A stretch of 64,000 bases of DNA from 3107 sp965216225 (GCA_965216225.1 CBDCFF010000033.1:1-64000), one strand, 5' to 3'. Numbered from the stretch's first letter, positions 24,730-33,903 are shown. The notes: generated by a model not told the origin, from the sequence alone. Numbers and translations are program-made.

Positions 24730-25293
24730 TCACGCTGCGGCCTCCACCACGGTGACAAATGTATCGCCATATCTGCGCTGATCAAGCAACATGAAGCCTT
24801 CGGGTGGGGCCTGCGCCGCAGATTCTTCCCAGACAATCAGCGCGCCATCCGCCACCCATCCCCCCGCACGGGCAGAGGCCAGCGCCCCCTGTCCCAGGGA
24901 TTTGCCATAGGGGGGGTCCAGAAAGATCAGGTCAAACGGCGCGGCTTCGTTCGGGGGCAGGCGGCGGGCATCACCGGCGATCAGCCGGGTCTGCGCCCGA
25001 CACCCCAGCCTGGCGATATTCTCGCGGATCAGCGCCTGCGCCCTGCGCCCGTCATCAACAAATGTCGCCTGCGCCGCGCCACGGCTCAGCGCCTCCAGCC
25101 CCAGGGCGCCGGTCCCGGCAAAGAGATCAAGCGCATTCACCCCGCCAACCGGATTGCCAAAGCGCCCGCCGGTCAGCATGTTGAACAGGTTTTCGCGCAC
25201 CCGGTCGGTGGTGGGGCGCAGATGCGCCCCGGCATCCCCCCTGCCAACCGGGGCCAGCGACCGACCGCGATGGATTCCGGCGACGATCCTCAC
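24730..25293 (-). CDS. rsmD: 16S rRNA (guanine-966-N2)-methyltransferase RsmD
   Basis: RsmD uses S-adenosylmethionine to methylate G966 of 16S rRNA in the assembling small subunit. The 187-aa product has the SAM-binding loop DLFAGTGALG (residues 56-65) and the catalytic DPPY (126-129) of N2/N6 methyltransferases, plus the RsmD N-terminus RIVAGIHRGRSL and the PTTDRVRENLFN block. The start is GTG at 25293, overlapping the TGA of the upstream reductase gene. It sits directly beside the IS110-2 relic and its own stop codon is intact. Confidence 0.95.
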   Translation of the reverse strand: MRIVAGIHRGRSLAPVGRGDAGAHLRPTTDRVRENLFNMLTGGRFGNPVGGVNALDLFAGTGALGLEALSRGAAQATFVDDGRRAQALIRENIARLGCRAQTRLIAGDARRLPPNEAAPFDLIFLDPPYGKSLGQGALASARAGGWVADGALIVWEESAAQAPPEGFMLLDQRRYGDTFVTVVEAAA

Positions 25294-26498
25294 GCTTTCA
25301 GCAGAGCTTTCATGTTCGTTGCCGGATCGGCGATAACGCCTTTGTCCGGGGATTTGCCCGCCTCGATCAGGCGCTTGGCGATCATGTAATCGCGCGCCGC
25401 GTTCATCGCGTCCACCGCAATCAGCGCATCGCCCCGATAATACCAGAAGGAAACAGAGCCGCCTTCGCCCGCGCGGGTGACGACATCATCATAGCCGGTG
25501 TTGAGCCCGGCAATCTGAAGTTTGACATCGTACTGGTCCGACCAGAACCAGGGCGACGCCACATAATCCCTGTTGGCGCCCAACATGTTTTCGGCCACGA
25601 CCTCTGCCTGATCTATGGCGTTCGGCACGCTTTCCAGACGAATGCGCGCGCCCCTGAACGGGAAAGAGGCGCAATCCCCCGCCGCCCAGATCGACGGATC
25701 AGAGGTCCGGCCCGTCGCATCGGTCCTGATGCCGTTCTCGATCTCCAGCCCCGCCGCCTCTGCCAGCGCGGTCGCGGGGACGATGCCAACCCCGATAATC
25801 ACGAAATCCACGTCGAGCACGCGCCCGTCGGCGAGTTTCGCACCGGTCACGCGCCCGTCGCCGGTCAGGCGGTCAAGACCGACCCCCTCGATGACATCGA
25901 CCCCGTGGGACCGATGCAGCGCGCGGAAATAGCCGGATGTTTCGGGGGCTGCGACGCGCTGCAAGATGCGCCCGGCCATCTCGACCAGCGTAACGCTCAG
26001 CCCTTTTCCGGCCGCGACGGCTGCGGCCTCCAGCCCGATATAGCCACCGCCCACGATCAGAACCCGGCGGCCGGCGGCAAATTCGCCGGCCATCGCATCC
26101 ACATCGGCCAGGCTGCGCACGGTATGAACGCCCCCCAGATCGCCGCCAATCGCCGCAGGCAGGCGGCGCGGGACAGAGCCGGTGGTCAGGGCAAGCTGGT
26201 CATAGGCCAGGGTCTCGTCACCGGTCGCGACCGTCCGGGCGACCGGGTCAACGGCGTCAACCCTCCGGCCCAGCCGCAGATTGATATTCTGTTCGCCATA
26301 GAAAGTCCCCGGCCGCAGATAAAGCCGCTCCGGCGTCATCTCGCCAAGCAGATAGGCTTTGGACAGTGGCGGGCGTTGATACGGGGGCGCGGGTTCTTCG
26401 CCGATCAGGGTGATGCCGCCCCCGAACCCCAGATTGCGCAGCTTCACGACCAGAGAGCTTCCGGCCTGCCCGGCGCCGACAACGACAATATGGCTCAT
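25290..26498 (-). CDS. FAD-dependent NAD(P)H:ferredoxin/rubredoxin-type reductase
   Basis: This 402-aa pyridine nucleotide-disulfide oxidoreductase resembles putidaredoxin/rhodocoxin reductases that pass electrons from NAD(P)H to a ferredoxin. An FAD-binding GAGQAG (residues 8-13) follows the initial Met, and a second Rossmann motif, VLIVGGGYIGLEAA, lies about residue 145. SIWAAGDCASFP is the C-terminal FAD-binding block, and the reductase C-domain follows (SPWFWSDQYDVKLQIAGL). GGAAG precedes the ATG. It is coupled to rsmD by a 4-bp overlap; no partner ferredoxin gene is seen nearby, so the electron acceptor is unknown. Confidence 0.88.
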   Translation of the reverse strand: MSHIVVVGAGQAGSSLVVKLRNLGFGGGITLIGEEPAPPYQRPPLSKAYLLGEMTPERLYLRPGTFYGEQNINLRLGRRVDAVDPVARTVATGDETLAYDQLALTTGSVPRRLPAAIGGDLGGVHTVRSLADVDAMAGEFAAGRRVLIVGGGYIGLEAAAVAAGKGLSVTLVEMAGRILQRVAAPETSGYFRALHRSHGVDVIEGVGLDRLTGDGRVTGAKLADGRVLDVDFVIIGVGIVPATALAEAAGLEIENGIRTDATGRTSDPSIWAAGDCASFPFRGARIRLESVPNAIDQAEVVAENMLGANRDYVASPWFWSDQYDVKLQIAGLNTGYDDVVTRAGEGGSVSFWYYRGDALIAVDAMNAARDYMIAKRLIEAGKSPDKGVIADPATNMKALLKA

Positions 26499-26583
26499 TC
26501 TTCTGCCTTCCGCATGGCGTTGAAGTGACCCGGAGCCTATAACCCTGCGTATCGGTTATGCAATCGCGCAAAAGGACATCACG

Positions 26584-27069
26584 ATGACAATTTCCGTTGG
26601 CAACAGACTCCCTGACGCCGATTTCCTGCGGGTCGGTGAAAACGGTCTCGAAACCGTGGCATTGGCCGACCGGCTGAAGGGGCGCAAAGTGGTGCTGTTC
26701 GCAGTGCCCGGCGCCTTCACCGGCAACTGCACCGCCGTACATGTGCCGGGCTTCATCCGGGCCGGACAGGCGCTGAAAGACAAAGGGGTGGAAGAGATCA
26801 TCTGCCTTGCCGTCAACGACCCTTTCGTCCTGAATGCCTGGGGCGAATCGACAGGTGGACATGCGGCGGGGATCACGTTCCTTGCCGATCCGGCGGGCGC
26901 GTTTGCGAAGGCCATCGGCAAGACCTTCGATCATGAACCCGGCGGCATGTTCAATCGCTCCGTGCGCTATTCCGCGCTGATCGAGGATGGCGTGGTGACG
27001 AAGCTGTTCGAGGATGCGCCCGGCGCCTGCCAGTTCGCGGTGGCCGAAGAAATGCTGAACGCGCTTTGA
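26584..27069 (+). CDS. Peroxiredoxin (Prx5-like)
   Basis: This 161-aa thiol peroxidase reduces hydrogen and alkyl peroxides. The peroxidatic cysteine is Cys49 in VPGAFTGNCTAVHVPGF, where most family members have PTCS. The tail AVEDAPGAC-like segment (FEDAPGACQFAVAEEML) is typical of the redoxin family of alphaproteobacteria. AAGGA lies 8 nt upstream of the ATG. It is divergent from the FAD reductase, and the two share an 85-bp intergenic region. Confidence 0.9.
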   Translation: MTISVGNRLPDADFLRVGENGLETVALADRLKGRKVVLFAVPGAFTGNCTAVHVPGFIRAGQALKDKGVEEIICLAVNDPFVLNAWGESTGGHAAGITFLADPAGAFAKAIGKTFDHEPGGMFNRSVRYSALIEDGVVTKLFEDAPGACQFAVAEEMLNAL

Positions 27070-27113
27070 TGGGGCATGGCGCATCTGCGACATTCGCACA
27101 TGCGCCATGTCTG

Positions 27114-27887
27114 TCACGCAGCCTTTTCGATCCTGATCGAGGTCGGGAACGGAATGTCGATCCCGCCCTTGTCGAACGCTTCCTTGACCGCGCGGGTCAG
27201 GTCGAACTTCATGTGCCAGTAATCGCTGGCGTCACACCAGATGCGCAGGGTGAAATCCACCGAACTGTCCCCCAGATTGGTGACTTTGACAAAGGGTTCC
27301 GGCTCCTTGTGCGCGCGCTTTTCGGCCTTGATGCACTCTTGCAGGATGGTTTCGGCCTTTTTGAGGTCGCTGTCGTAGGAGACGCCAAAGACCAGATCGC
27401 AACGGCGGGTGTCGTAGTGCGAATAATTGCTGATCGCCGAGGAAAAGATGTCACCGTTCGGCACGATGATCTTTATATTGTCCGGCGTTGTCATCTCTGT
27501 CGTGAACAGCCGCACCGCATCGACCGTGCCCGACTGCCCTGCCGCAGAGACGTAATCGCCGACCACGAAAGGCCGGAACGTGACCAGCATCACCCCGGCT
27601 GCCAAGTTTGACAGCGATCCCTGCATGGCCAGACCGATGGCCAGACCGGCGGCGCCGACGATTGCGGCAAGCGATGTCGTTTCGATTCCGAACCGGCTCA
27701 GAACGAATATCCCGGCAAAGATGATAATCGCCCAGCGGGCAATGCTGCCCAGAAAGTTGGCCAGTGTCGGATCGAAACGTTCATGAATTTCCGGCAGGCT
27801 TTCAATCTTCTGCTTTATCCGGTCGCTGCCCCAGAATGCGATGACCGCAATGACGATCGCATAGGCAATGTTGATAATCAGGTCCAT
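27114..27887 (-). CDS. mscS: Small-conductance mechanosensitive channel (MscS family)
   Basis: This 257-aa inner-membrane channel opens under membrane tension during hypo-osmotic shock. There is a first membrane segment at residues 3-20 (IINIAYAIVIAVIAFW) and a second at about 50-65. The pore-lining helix is rich in Gly and Ala (AAIVGAAGLAIGLAMQGSLSNLAAG), and the beta domain follows (RPFVVGDYVSAAGQSGTVDAV, IIVPNGDIFSSAISNYS). The length is that of minimal MscS. It overlaps the pterin dehydratase gene by 10 nt, so both are probably in one transcript. Confidence 0.93.
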   Translation of the reverse strand: MDLIINIAYAIVIAVIAFWGSDRIKQKIESLPEIHERFDPTLANFLGSIARWAIIIFAGIFVLSRFGIETTSLAAIVGAAGLAIGLAMQGSLSNLAAGVMLVTFRPFVVGDYVSAAGQSGTVDAVRLFTTEMTTPDNIKIIVPNGDIFSSAISNYSHYDTRRCDLVFGVSYDSDLKKAETILQECIKAEKRAHKEPEPFVKVTNLGDSSVDFTLRIWCDASDYWHMKFDLTRAVKEAFDKGGIDIPFPTSIRIEKAA

Positions 27888-28216
27888 TGGTCGTCTCTCT
27901 TGTTACATCTGTCTCGGGCCGATATGGCCAATACATCCATCTTTCGCGCCAGTTTGATGTCCAGCGCACTCAACCCCCCTACATCATGGGTGGTCAGGGT
28001 TACAACAGTTCTGTTGTAGACATTTTCCCATTCCGGGTGATGGTTCCATTTTTCGGCCCACATGGCGCAGCGGGTCATCCATCCGAACGCCTCGACAAAA
28101 TTCCCGAACCTGAAGGTTTTGATGATCGCATCGCGCCCTTCCGCCATTGCCCAGCCATTGTCCAGCAACGGGTCCATATCCGCCGTCCGGGCGGCGTCAT
28201 CCAGCAATTCGCTCAT
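27878..28216 (-). CDS. phhB: 4a-hydroxytetrahydrobiopterin dehydratase
   Basis: This 112-aa pterin-4a-carbinolamine dehydratase recycles the cofactor of aromatic amino-acid hydroxylases. The active-site pattern is visible as KWNHHPEWENVYNRTVVTLTTHDVGGLSALD, with the paired His that bind the pterin. The length is standard for the family. No phenylalanine hydroxylase gene is in the window. The ATG at 28216 overlaps the GNAT stop by 4 nt. Confidence 0.92.
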   Translation of the reverse strand: MSELLDDAARTADMDPLLDNGWAMAEGRDAIIKTFRFGNFVEAFGWMTRCAMWAEKWNHHPEWENVYNRTVVTLTTHDVGGLSALDIKLARKMDVLAISARDRCNKRDDQWT

Positions 28217-29400
28217 TCCGTGTCCTCCACTTGTTCGGATCTGAACGGTCCGTAACCGCTCAGAATCCCGATTTCATGATCGACGGCCCGACGCTCGGCG
28301 TGCAGATACTCCTTGACCGCGCGCCGAAAGCCGGGATCGGCAATCCAGTGCAGCGAATGGGTCGTGACCGGCATGTATCCGCGCGCGAGCTTGTGTTCAC
28401 CCTGCGCGCCGGCCTCAACCCGTTTCAGCCCCATCGCGATTGCCGCGTCGATGGCCTGATAATAGCACAGCTCGAAATGCAGGCAGGGGTGATCCTCGAT
28501 ACATCCCCAATAGCGGCCAAACAGCGTGTCGCGCCCGATCATGTTCAGCGCCCCCGCGATCCAGCGCCCGTCGCGCGCCGCCAGCACCAGCAGAATATCG
28601 TCCCTCAGACGCTCCTGCGCCAGATCGAAAAAGGCGCGGGTCAGATAGGGGCGGCCCCATTTGCGAGAGCCGGTATCCTGATAGAAGCGCCAGAACGCAT
28701 CCCAGTGTCCGGGTCTTGTCCGCTCGCCCGTCAGGTGCTGAATGGTCCCGCCAAACCCCTGCGCCGCGGTCCGTTCCCTGCGAATGTTCTTTCGCTTGCG
28801 CGACGACAGGGCAGACAGGAACGCGCCAAACGCCGGGTAATTGTCGTTCTGCCAGTGAAACTGCTGCCCGGTGCGATGCAAAAGCCCGATTTCCCGCCCG
28901 GCCATCGCCTCGGACCCGGTGCAGAAGGTGACATTGACCGATGACAGATCATGTTCGCCCGCAAGACGCACGGCCCCCTGAATCAGCGCCGATGTTCCCT
29001 GCGCCTCATGTCCGGGACGGGTCAGAAAGCGCCGCCCCGTCACCGGCGTGAAAGGCACCGCCATCTGAAGTTTCGGATAATAGGCCCCGCCCGCCCGTTC
29101 ACAGGCATGGGCCCAGGAATGATCGAAGACGTACTCTCCCTGACTGTGGGTCTTCGCATAAAGCGGCGCGACCGCGATGACCCGCCCGTCATGGCGCGCC
29201 ACAAGATAGCGCGGCAACCAGCCGGTGCCCGGCCCCACCGATCCGCTGTCTTCCAGCGCGCGAAGAAACCGGTGAGTGGTGAAGGGATCAACCGGCCTGC
29301 CGCCATCGGCGATCTCGGGGCAGGCGCAGGCATCCCAGTCGCTTTCGGCGATTGCCGCCAGCGACCCGGCAATTTCGATGTCAATGGCTGTATCGCCCAT
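28213..29400 (-). CDS. GNAT-like acyltransferase (peptidogalycan/DUF482 family)
   Basis: This roughly 395-aa protein belongs to the DUF482 group of FemAB/GNAT-fold proteins. Typical blocks are VAPLYAKTHSQGEYVFDHSWAHA, YYPKLQMAVPFTPVTGRRFL, HWQNDNYPAFGAFLSALSSRKRKNIRRER and KRVEAGAQGEHKLARGYMPV. The substrate is not established. The start at 29400 is chosen because GGAGGA lies 9 nt upstream; an in-frame ATG 33 nt earlier has no such site. It forms a close run with the pterin dehydratase and mscS. Confidence 0.8.
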   Translation of the reverse strand: MGDTAIDIEIAGSLAAIAESDWDACACPEIADGGRPVDPFTTHRFLRALEDSGSVGPGTGWLPRYLVARHDGRVIAVAPLYAKTHSQGEYVFDHSWAHACERAGGAYYPKLQMAVPFTPVTGRRFLTRPGHEAQGTSALIQGAVRLAGEHDLSSVNVTFCTGSEAMAGREIGLLHRTGQQFHWQNDNYPAFGAFLSALSSRKRKNIRRERTAAQGFGGTIQHLTGERTRPGHWDAFWRFYQDTGSRKWGRPYLTRAFFDLAQERLRDDILLVLAARDGRWIAGALNMIGRDTLFGRYWGCIEDHPCLHFELCYYQAIDAAIAMGLKRVEAGAQGEHKLARGYMPVTTHSLHWIADPGFRRAVKEYLHAERRAVDHEIGILSGYGPFRSEQVEDTE

Positions 29401-29460
29401 CCGCCCGCTTTCCTCCCCCATGACAGACCCCATGACAGATCGGGGTTCCGGGGTTCGCCG

Positions 29461-30231
29461 TCAACCGCCGGGATGCGCAGCCGGATACCCTTCAAAGATC
29501 ACATTGTCGGCAATCTGCCGGGCGCGGGCTTCGCCCTCGATGCTGCGCACCGTCCAGCACAGAACCGGAACACCCTTCGCTTTCAGGGCGGCCACATGCG
29601 GGCTGTCCAGATCGGCGGCGTCATGAGCGATGAAAGAGGCGCCGGTCCGGTCAAAACCGGAGATGCGCTGCAAGTCGTCCATGCGCGCTTCCGGCATCGG
29701 CGGTATATCGCCGCCGACCCGGCTTTGGGTGGTCAGGCCACGCGGGACATCCGGCGCATATTCGGCCATGAAGGCCAACGAATGCGGGTTGAAGGACATT
29801 GCCGCGACCGGCCCGGCATAGCCTGCCAGCGCCTTCGCCACCGATCTTTCGAGCGGCCCCACGTTCGGCCCCATCGCCCCGTCCTGATCCTTGATCTCGA
29901 TCAGCAGGGGCGCCCGGCCCGCCACCAGCCCCAGAAACTCCGCAAGCGTCGGGATCGTTTCGCCGTTTCCCAGCAGACGCATCTGCCCCAGTTCCCGGTC
30001 GCTTCGGTCCCGGATCGCACCGGGGCGGCCTGCCAGCCGCGCCATGTCATGGTCATGAAAAACCATGGCCGCATGGTCGCGCGACGCCTGAATGTCCAGC
30101 TCGATCCCATAGCCCGCGGCAATCGCCGCCCCGGCGGCGGCCCGCGAGTTTTCAGGCCGTCCAGCCGCAACATCATGCAGTCCGCGATGGGCGAAAGGCG
30201 TGATCAGAAAAACCTCCGGCAATGTCATCAT
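29461..30231 (-). CDS. Glycerophosphodiester phosphodiesterase
   Basis: This 256-aa GDPD-family enzyme hydrolyses deacylated phospholipids to glycerol-3-phosphate and an alcohol. The TIM-barrel active site is visible in FAHRGLHD, RPENSRAA, ELDIQASRDHAAMVFHDHDMARL (metal-binding Glu/Asp and catalytic His pair) and LLIEIKD. No signal peptide is seen, so it is probably cytoplasmic. It overlaps the RidA gene by 4 nt. Confidence 0.92.
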   Translation of the reverse strand: MMTLPEVFLITPFAHRGLHDVAAGRPENSRAAAGAAIAAGYGIELDIQASRDHAAMVFHDHDMARLAGRPGAIRDRSDRELGQMRLLGNGETIPTLAEFLGLVAGRAPLLIEIKDQDGAMGPNVGPLERSVAKALAGYAGPVAAMSFNPHSLAFMAEYAPDVPRGLTTQSRVGGDIPPMPEARMDDLQRISGFDRTGASFIAHDAADLDSPHVAALKAKGVPVLCWTVRSIEGEARARQIADNVIFEGYPAAHPGG

Positions 30232-30689
30232 CGGATCTGAAATATCCCTTCGATCTCTACCGCGACGCCAAAGGGCAACGAGGCCGCGCCGACCGCCGAG
30301 CGCGCATGTCTGCCTGCATCGCCCAGCGCTTCGACCAGGAAATCCGACGCGCCGTTGATCACCTTCGGCTGATCGGCGTAACCGGCCGCCGAATTAACGA
30401 AACCGACCAGTTTCACGACGCGCAGCAACCGGTCCAGATCGCCGTCGCAGGCTGCCTTGACCTGGGCAAGCAGCGAGATCGCGCAGGTTCTGGCCGCCGC
30501 AGCGCCTTCTTCCGTGGACATCGTGTCGCCAAGTTTCCCGGTGATCATGCCGTCGGCATCGGCTGAAATCTGGCCGGAGACGTGAATCAGATCGCCGATG
30601 ACAACATGGGGCGCGTAGTTCGCCGCCGGGGCAGGGGCATCGGGCAGAACCACGCCAAGCTCTGCCAGACGGGATTCGAATCTGCGCAT
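30228..30689 (-). CDS. RidA/YjgF-family protein
   Basis: This 153-aa member of the longer RidA subgroup (YjgF-like, about 150 aa) may deaminate reactive enamine/imine intermediates. Recognised blocks are NYAPHVVIGDLIHVSGQISAD, LLRVVKLVGFVNSAAGYADQPKVINGASDFLVEALGDAGRHARSAVGAASLPFGVAVEIEGIF. The start at 30689 has GGAGG 6 nt upstream; longer frames are spurious. It is probably cotranscribed with GDPD. Confidence 0.88.
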   Translation of the reverse strand: MRRFESRLAELGVVLPDAPAPAANYAPHVVIGDLIHVSGQISADADGMITGKLGDTMSTEEGAAAARTCAISLLAQVKAACDGDLDRLLRVVKLVGFVNSAAGYADQPKVINGASDFLVEALGDAGRHARSAVGAASLPFGVAVEIEGIFQIR

Positions 30690-30956
30690 TTGATCCTCCG
30701 GCCTGCGTCCGGTGCAAGCTAGTCGGAGACAGACCGAAGCGAAACAGCGAATCCGCGATTCGCAGAACTTTTCCCGGCCCGCTTGGCCCCGGCGGTCGCG
30801 TGACAGGGACATCCGGGCGGATTCGTGCGCAAAATGAAACACTCCGCCCCATATTTGCGGCATTTCCCGCAATTCACGGGATTGCGCATTGGCTTCGTCC
30901 GGGAAACGGTTATGTGGATCATTTTCGGTACCGATGATATGACAAATGGCATTGCG

Positions 30957-31721
30957 ATGGTTCGATTGGCAAAAAGGTTTGTCCCAAAGGCGATTTCCGC
31001 CTGCGCTCTGGCCGCTCTGGTCGCCTGCGCTGGCCCCGACAGCGTGAATGGCGTTCCGGACCCCCATGAGCCCCGGAACCGCAGGATACATGATTTCAAC
31101 ATCGCGCTGGATCGCGCCGTGGTTGGTCCGGTCGCGGAAAGCTACGGAACAACCGTGCCGCGTCCGGGTCGCAAGGCCATCGCAAACTTTGCATCAAATC
31201 TGGGGCTGCCGGGGACGGTCGTGAACAACCTGCTGCAACTGGACCCGGAAAGCGCCGTGCAGAACTCGTTTCGCTTCGCGCTCAACACGACCTTTGGACT
31301 GGGCGGTGTGCTGGATGTATCGACCGGGATGGGGCTTCCGGCCGGGCAAACCGGTTTCGGCGAAACGCTTCATGTCTGGGGTGTGCCCGAGGGCAGGTTC
31401 CATGTCATCCCGGTGATCGGGCCATCGACCGGGCGGCACCTGGCCGGGCGGGTGGTGGATATATTCGCAAATCCGCTTGGCCATGTCGTGCCTTCGCCTG
31501 AAAACTACATTGTCACGGGCATTGCGGTTACACTTTCCGGTGTGGACAGCCGTTATGAGTATTCCTCTGCCGTCGAGGCGATCCTGTATGAAAGTGAGGA
31601 CAGCTATGCGCAGACACGCCGTCTGTATCTGGACAACAGGCGTTTCCAGCTTGGGGTCGGGGTATCGGACACCGAAGCAGACGAGATTGATGCACTGTTC
31701 GGGGAGTTGTACGATAAATGA
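30957..31721 (+). CDS. mlaA: MlaA (VacJ) family outer-membrane lipoprotein
   Basis: MlaA removes misplaced phospholipids from the outer leaflet and hands them to MlaC. From Met 30957 the protein has a lipoprotein signal (RFVPKAISACALAALVACAG) with the lipidated Cys at residue 24. Core blocks are NRRIHDFNIALDRAVVGPVAESYG, FRFALNTTFGLGGVLDVSTGMGLP and TGFGETLHVWGVPEGRFHVIPVIGPS. In-frame Met codons at 30939 and 30912 are alternative starts; none has a clear ribosome site. It lies directly upstream of mlaC. Confidence 0.9.
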   Translation: MVRLAKRFVPKAISACALAALVACAGPDSVNGVPDPHEPRNRRIHDFNIALDRAVVGPVAESYGTTVPRPGRKAIANFASNLGLPGTVVNNLLQLDPESAVQNSFRFALNTTFGLGGVLDVSTGMGLPAGQTGFGETLHVWGVPEGRFHVIPVIGPSTGRHLAGRVVDIFANPLGHVVPSPENYIVTGIAVTLSGVDSRYEYSSAVEAILYESEDSYAQTRRLYLDNRRFQLGVGVSDTEADEIDALFGELYDK

Positions 31722-32316
31722 TGTTTCCCGCCGCGCCATGCTGATCGGCCTTCCTGCCGCCGCCGCCTTTGCCGCCTTTGCGCAAGGCGCCGCCGCCCTG
31801 ACCACGGATCAGGCCCGCGAACTGGTCGATCAACTGGTTGCCGAAATCAACCGGATCATAAATTCCGGCGTGTCGGAATCCCGGATGCTGCGCGAGTTCG
31901 AGCGCGTGTTCCAACGCTATGCCAACATCCAGATTATCGCCCGCCGCGTTCTGGGTGCGGATGCGCGGGCGCTCGGCGATGCGCAACTGAATACGTTCAT
32001 CGACGCCTTCCAGGGCTACATTGCGCGCAAATATGGCCGTCGCTTCCGGGAGTTCATCGGCGGAGAGATCATCGTGGACCGGGCCATTGCCGTCAAAAGC
32101 TGGCACGAGGTCCGGACCATCGTCCATCTTTGGGATGAACCACCCTTTCGCGTGGATTTCCTGATCAGGGAGGCGGGTGGCAGGAACCTGTTCTTCGACA
32201 TGGTGATCGAAGGCATCAGTCTGACCCGGATCGAGCGGGAGGAGATCGGCGCCATGCTGGATGCCCGCGGGCGGGACATCAATCGCCTGTCCCGCGATCT
32301 GCGCAATATGGGCTGA
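31690..32316 (+). CDS. mlaC: MlaC-family periplasmic phospholipid carrier
   Basis: This Ttg2/MlaC-type protein would shuttle phospholipid between MlaA and the inner-membrane Mla transporter. Blocks are ELVDQLVAEINRIINSG, FERVFQRYANIQIIARRVLG, NTFIDAFQGYIARKYGRRFREF and WHEVRTIVHLWDEPPFRVDFLIREAGGRNLFFDMVIEGISLTRIEREEI. A twin-arginine-like SRRAMLIGLPAAAAFAAFA precedes the mature part. The ATG at 31690 keeps SRR and overlaps mlaA by 32 nt; the ATG at 31738 would lose it. No inner-membrane MlaFED genes are in the window. Confidence 0.85.
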   Translation: MHCSGSCTINDVSRRAMLIGLPAAAAFAAFAQGAAALTTDQARELVDQLVAEINRIINSGVSESRMLREFERVFQRYANIQIIARRVLGADARALGDAQLNTFIDAFQGYIARKYGRRFREFIGGEIIVDRAIAVKSWHEVRTIVHLWDEPPFRVDFLIREAGGRNLFFDMVIEGISLTRIEREEIGAMLDARGRDINRLSRDLRNMG

Positions 32317-32352
32317 GCCCGAAGGCCACGCCGCACGAATCGGGGCACCGGA

Positions 32353-32541
32353 TCAGAAATCGACCGCGATGCCTTTCCTTTCCCAGTCGCCATAGCGTAC
32401 CGGATCGGGGCCGTCACGCCCGCCATGTTCTTTCGGCAGCGCAACATCCCCTGTTTTCCGCCGCCGCTCCCCGGCTTCGGCCAGCGCGCGCCGGGCGGCG
32501 GCAGGCAGGGTTGCGGTCTTCGTGCCTTGCTGATCGGTCAT
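32353..32541 (-). CDS. DUF1674 (succinate dehydrogenase assembly factor 4-like) protein
   Basis: This 62-aa protein ends with the conserved GGRDGPDPVRYGDWERKGIAVDF signature of DUF1674/SdhAF4, a family linked to flavinylation or assembly of the succinate dehydrogenase flavoprotein. The start is the ATG giving MTDQQGTKTATLPAAARRAL; a longer frame upstream is not conserved. It is divergent from rsmB with an 81-bp gap. Confidence 0.82.
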   Translation of the reverse strand: MTDQQGTKTATLPAAARRALAEAGERRRKTGDVALPKEHGGRDGPDPVRYGDWERKGIAVDF

Positions 32542-32622
32542 GCGGGGATCATCCTTGTCACGCTGCTGCCGCTGATATAAGCGACGGCATCCCTTCATTT
32601 CAACCGGGCAGGAGCGGAAAAC

Positions 32623-33903
32623 ATGTCGCATACGGGTCGCGCCCCCCGCAAGGCCGCGCTGGCGCTGCTGCACAGCGTCCTGTCAGAAGGCTGGCTGCTG
32701 TCGGAACCTGAAGGCGCGACATCGCCCCCGTCGCCCCTGTCGCGCCTCGCTCCGCCCGACGCCGCACGGGCGCTGCGCCTGGCCCGCGAGACGCTTCGCC
32801 GGATGGATCGTGCCGACCGGCTTCTGGGGTGCTATCTGCGCAGGATGCCGCCGCCGCCGGTGATGAACATCCTGCGCCTTTCGGTCATCGAGATCTGTCA
32901 ACTGGGCGAAGCCGCCCATGGCGTGGTCAATGACGCGGTCGCCCTTACGCGGGGGGTGCGCATGTCCGGGCATCTGGCGGGGCTGGTGAATGCCACGCTC
33001 CGGCAAGTGGCGGAACACGGGCCGGACCTGTGGCAGACACTGCCCGCCGCGCGGTTGCCCAAATGGCTGCGCAAGCCCCTGATCTCTGCCTATGGCAAGG
33101 CATGTGTCGTCGCGATGGAGGCCGCGCACGCCAATGGCGCGCCGCTGGACCTGACGCCCGGGGATGGCGATGCTGCGACCCTTGCAGCCCGGCTTGGCGG
33201 TATCGCGCTGCCCAACGGATCGGTGCGGCTGCCAACGCCGGGCCGGGTATCCGCACTGCCCGGCTATGCGGAAGGCGACTGGTGGGTGCAGGATGCCGCC
33301 GCCGCCATGCCGGTTGCGCTGTTGGCGCCCCGGCCCGGAGAGCAAATCCTGGACCTTTGCGCAGCGCCGGGCGGCAAGACCATGCAACTGGCCGCAGCCG
33401 GGGCTTGTGTGACCGCGCTGGACCGCTCGGAAAAGCGGCTGCGGCGCGTCAGCCGGAACCTGACCCGCACCGGTCTGAGCGCAAAGGCGACCGCGGGCGA
33501 TGCGCTGGAACATGAGGGCAGCTATGATGCGATATTGCTGGATGCGCCCTGCTCCGCCACTGGCACGATCCGGCGGCATCCCGATTTGCCCCATGTCAAA
33601 GCCGCCGATGGCCTTGCCGCCCTGTTCAGCCTGCAAGCGCGCCTGTTCGACCATGCCGTGACCTTGCTGCGACCCGGCGGGCGCATGGTCTTTTGCACCT
33701 GTTCGCTGCTGTCCGGGGAAGGGGAGGCGCAGGTCGAACGCGCATTGTCGCGACATGCCAGTCTGGGCGTTGAGGATACAAGGCCCGGCTGGACGGAACC
33801 GGATTGGGCCACGCCCGAGGGCGGCCTGCGTCTGCGCCCGGATTTCTGGCCCGAGCGCGGCGGAATGGATGGCTTTTACATGGCGCGGCTGCGCAAGGAA
33901 TAG
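32623..33903 (+). CDS. rsmB: 16S rRNA m5C methyltransferase, RsmB/Sun family
   Basis: This 426-aa SAM-dependent RNA methyltransferase modifies a cytosine of 16S rRNA. The N-terminus is a NusB-like domain (VMNILRLSVIEICQLGEAAHGVVNDAVALTR). The catalytic domain has the SAM loop ILDLCAAPGGKTMQLAAAG, DAPCSATGTIRRHPD and the nucleophile region MVFCTCSLLSGEGEAQ. It ends with the GMDGFYMARLRK signature. It is followed by the heparinase-type gene and purH. Confidence 0.93.
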   Translation: MSHTGRAPRKAALALLHSVLSEGWLLSEPEGATSPPSPLSRLAPPDAARALRLARETLRRMDRADRLLGCYLRRMPPPPVMNILRLSVIEICQLGEAAHGVVNDAVALTRGVRMSGHLAGLVNATLRQVAEHGPDLWQTLPAARLPKWLRKPLISAYGKACVVAMEAAHANGAPLDLTPGDGDAATLAARLGGIALPNGSVRLPTPGRVSALPGYAEGDWWVQDAAAAMPVALLAPRPGEQILDLCAAPGGKTMQLAAAGACVTALDRSEKRLRRVSRNLTRTGLSAKATAGDALEHEGSYDAILLDAPCSATGTIRRHPDLPHVKAADGLAALFSLQARLFDHAVTLLRPGGRMVFCTCSLLSGEGEAQVERALSRHASLGVEDTRPGWTEPDWATPEGGLRLRPDFWPERGGMDGFYMARLRKE

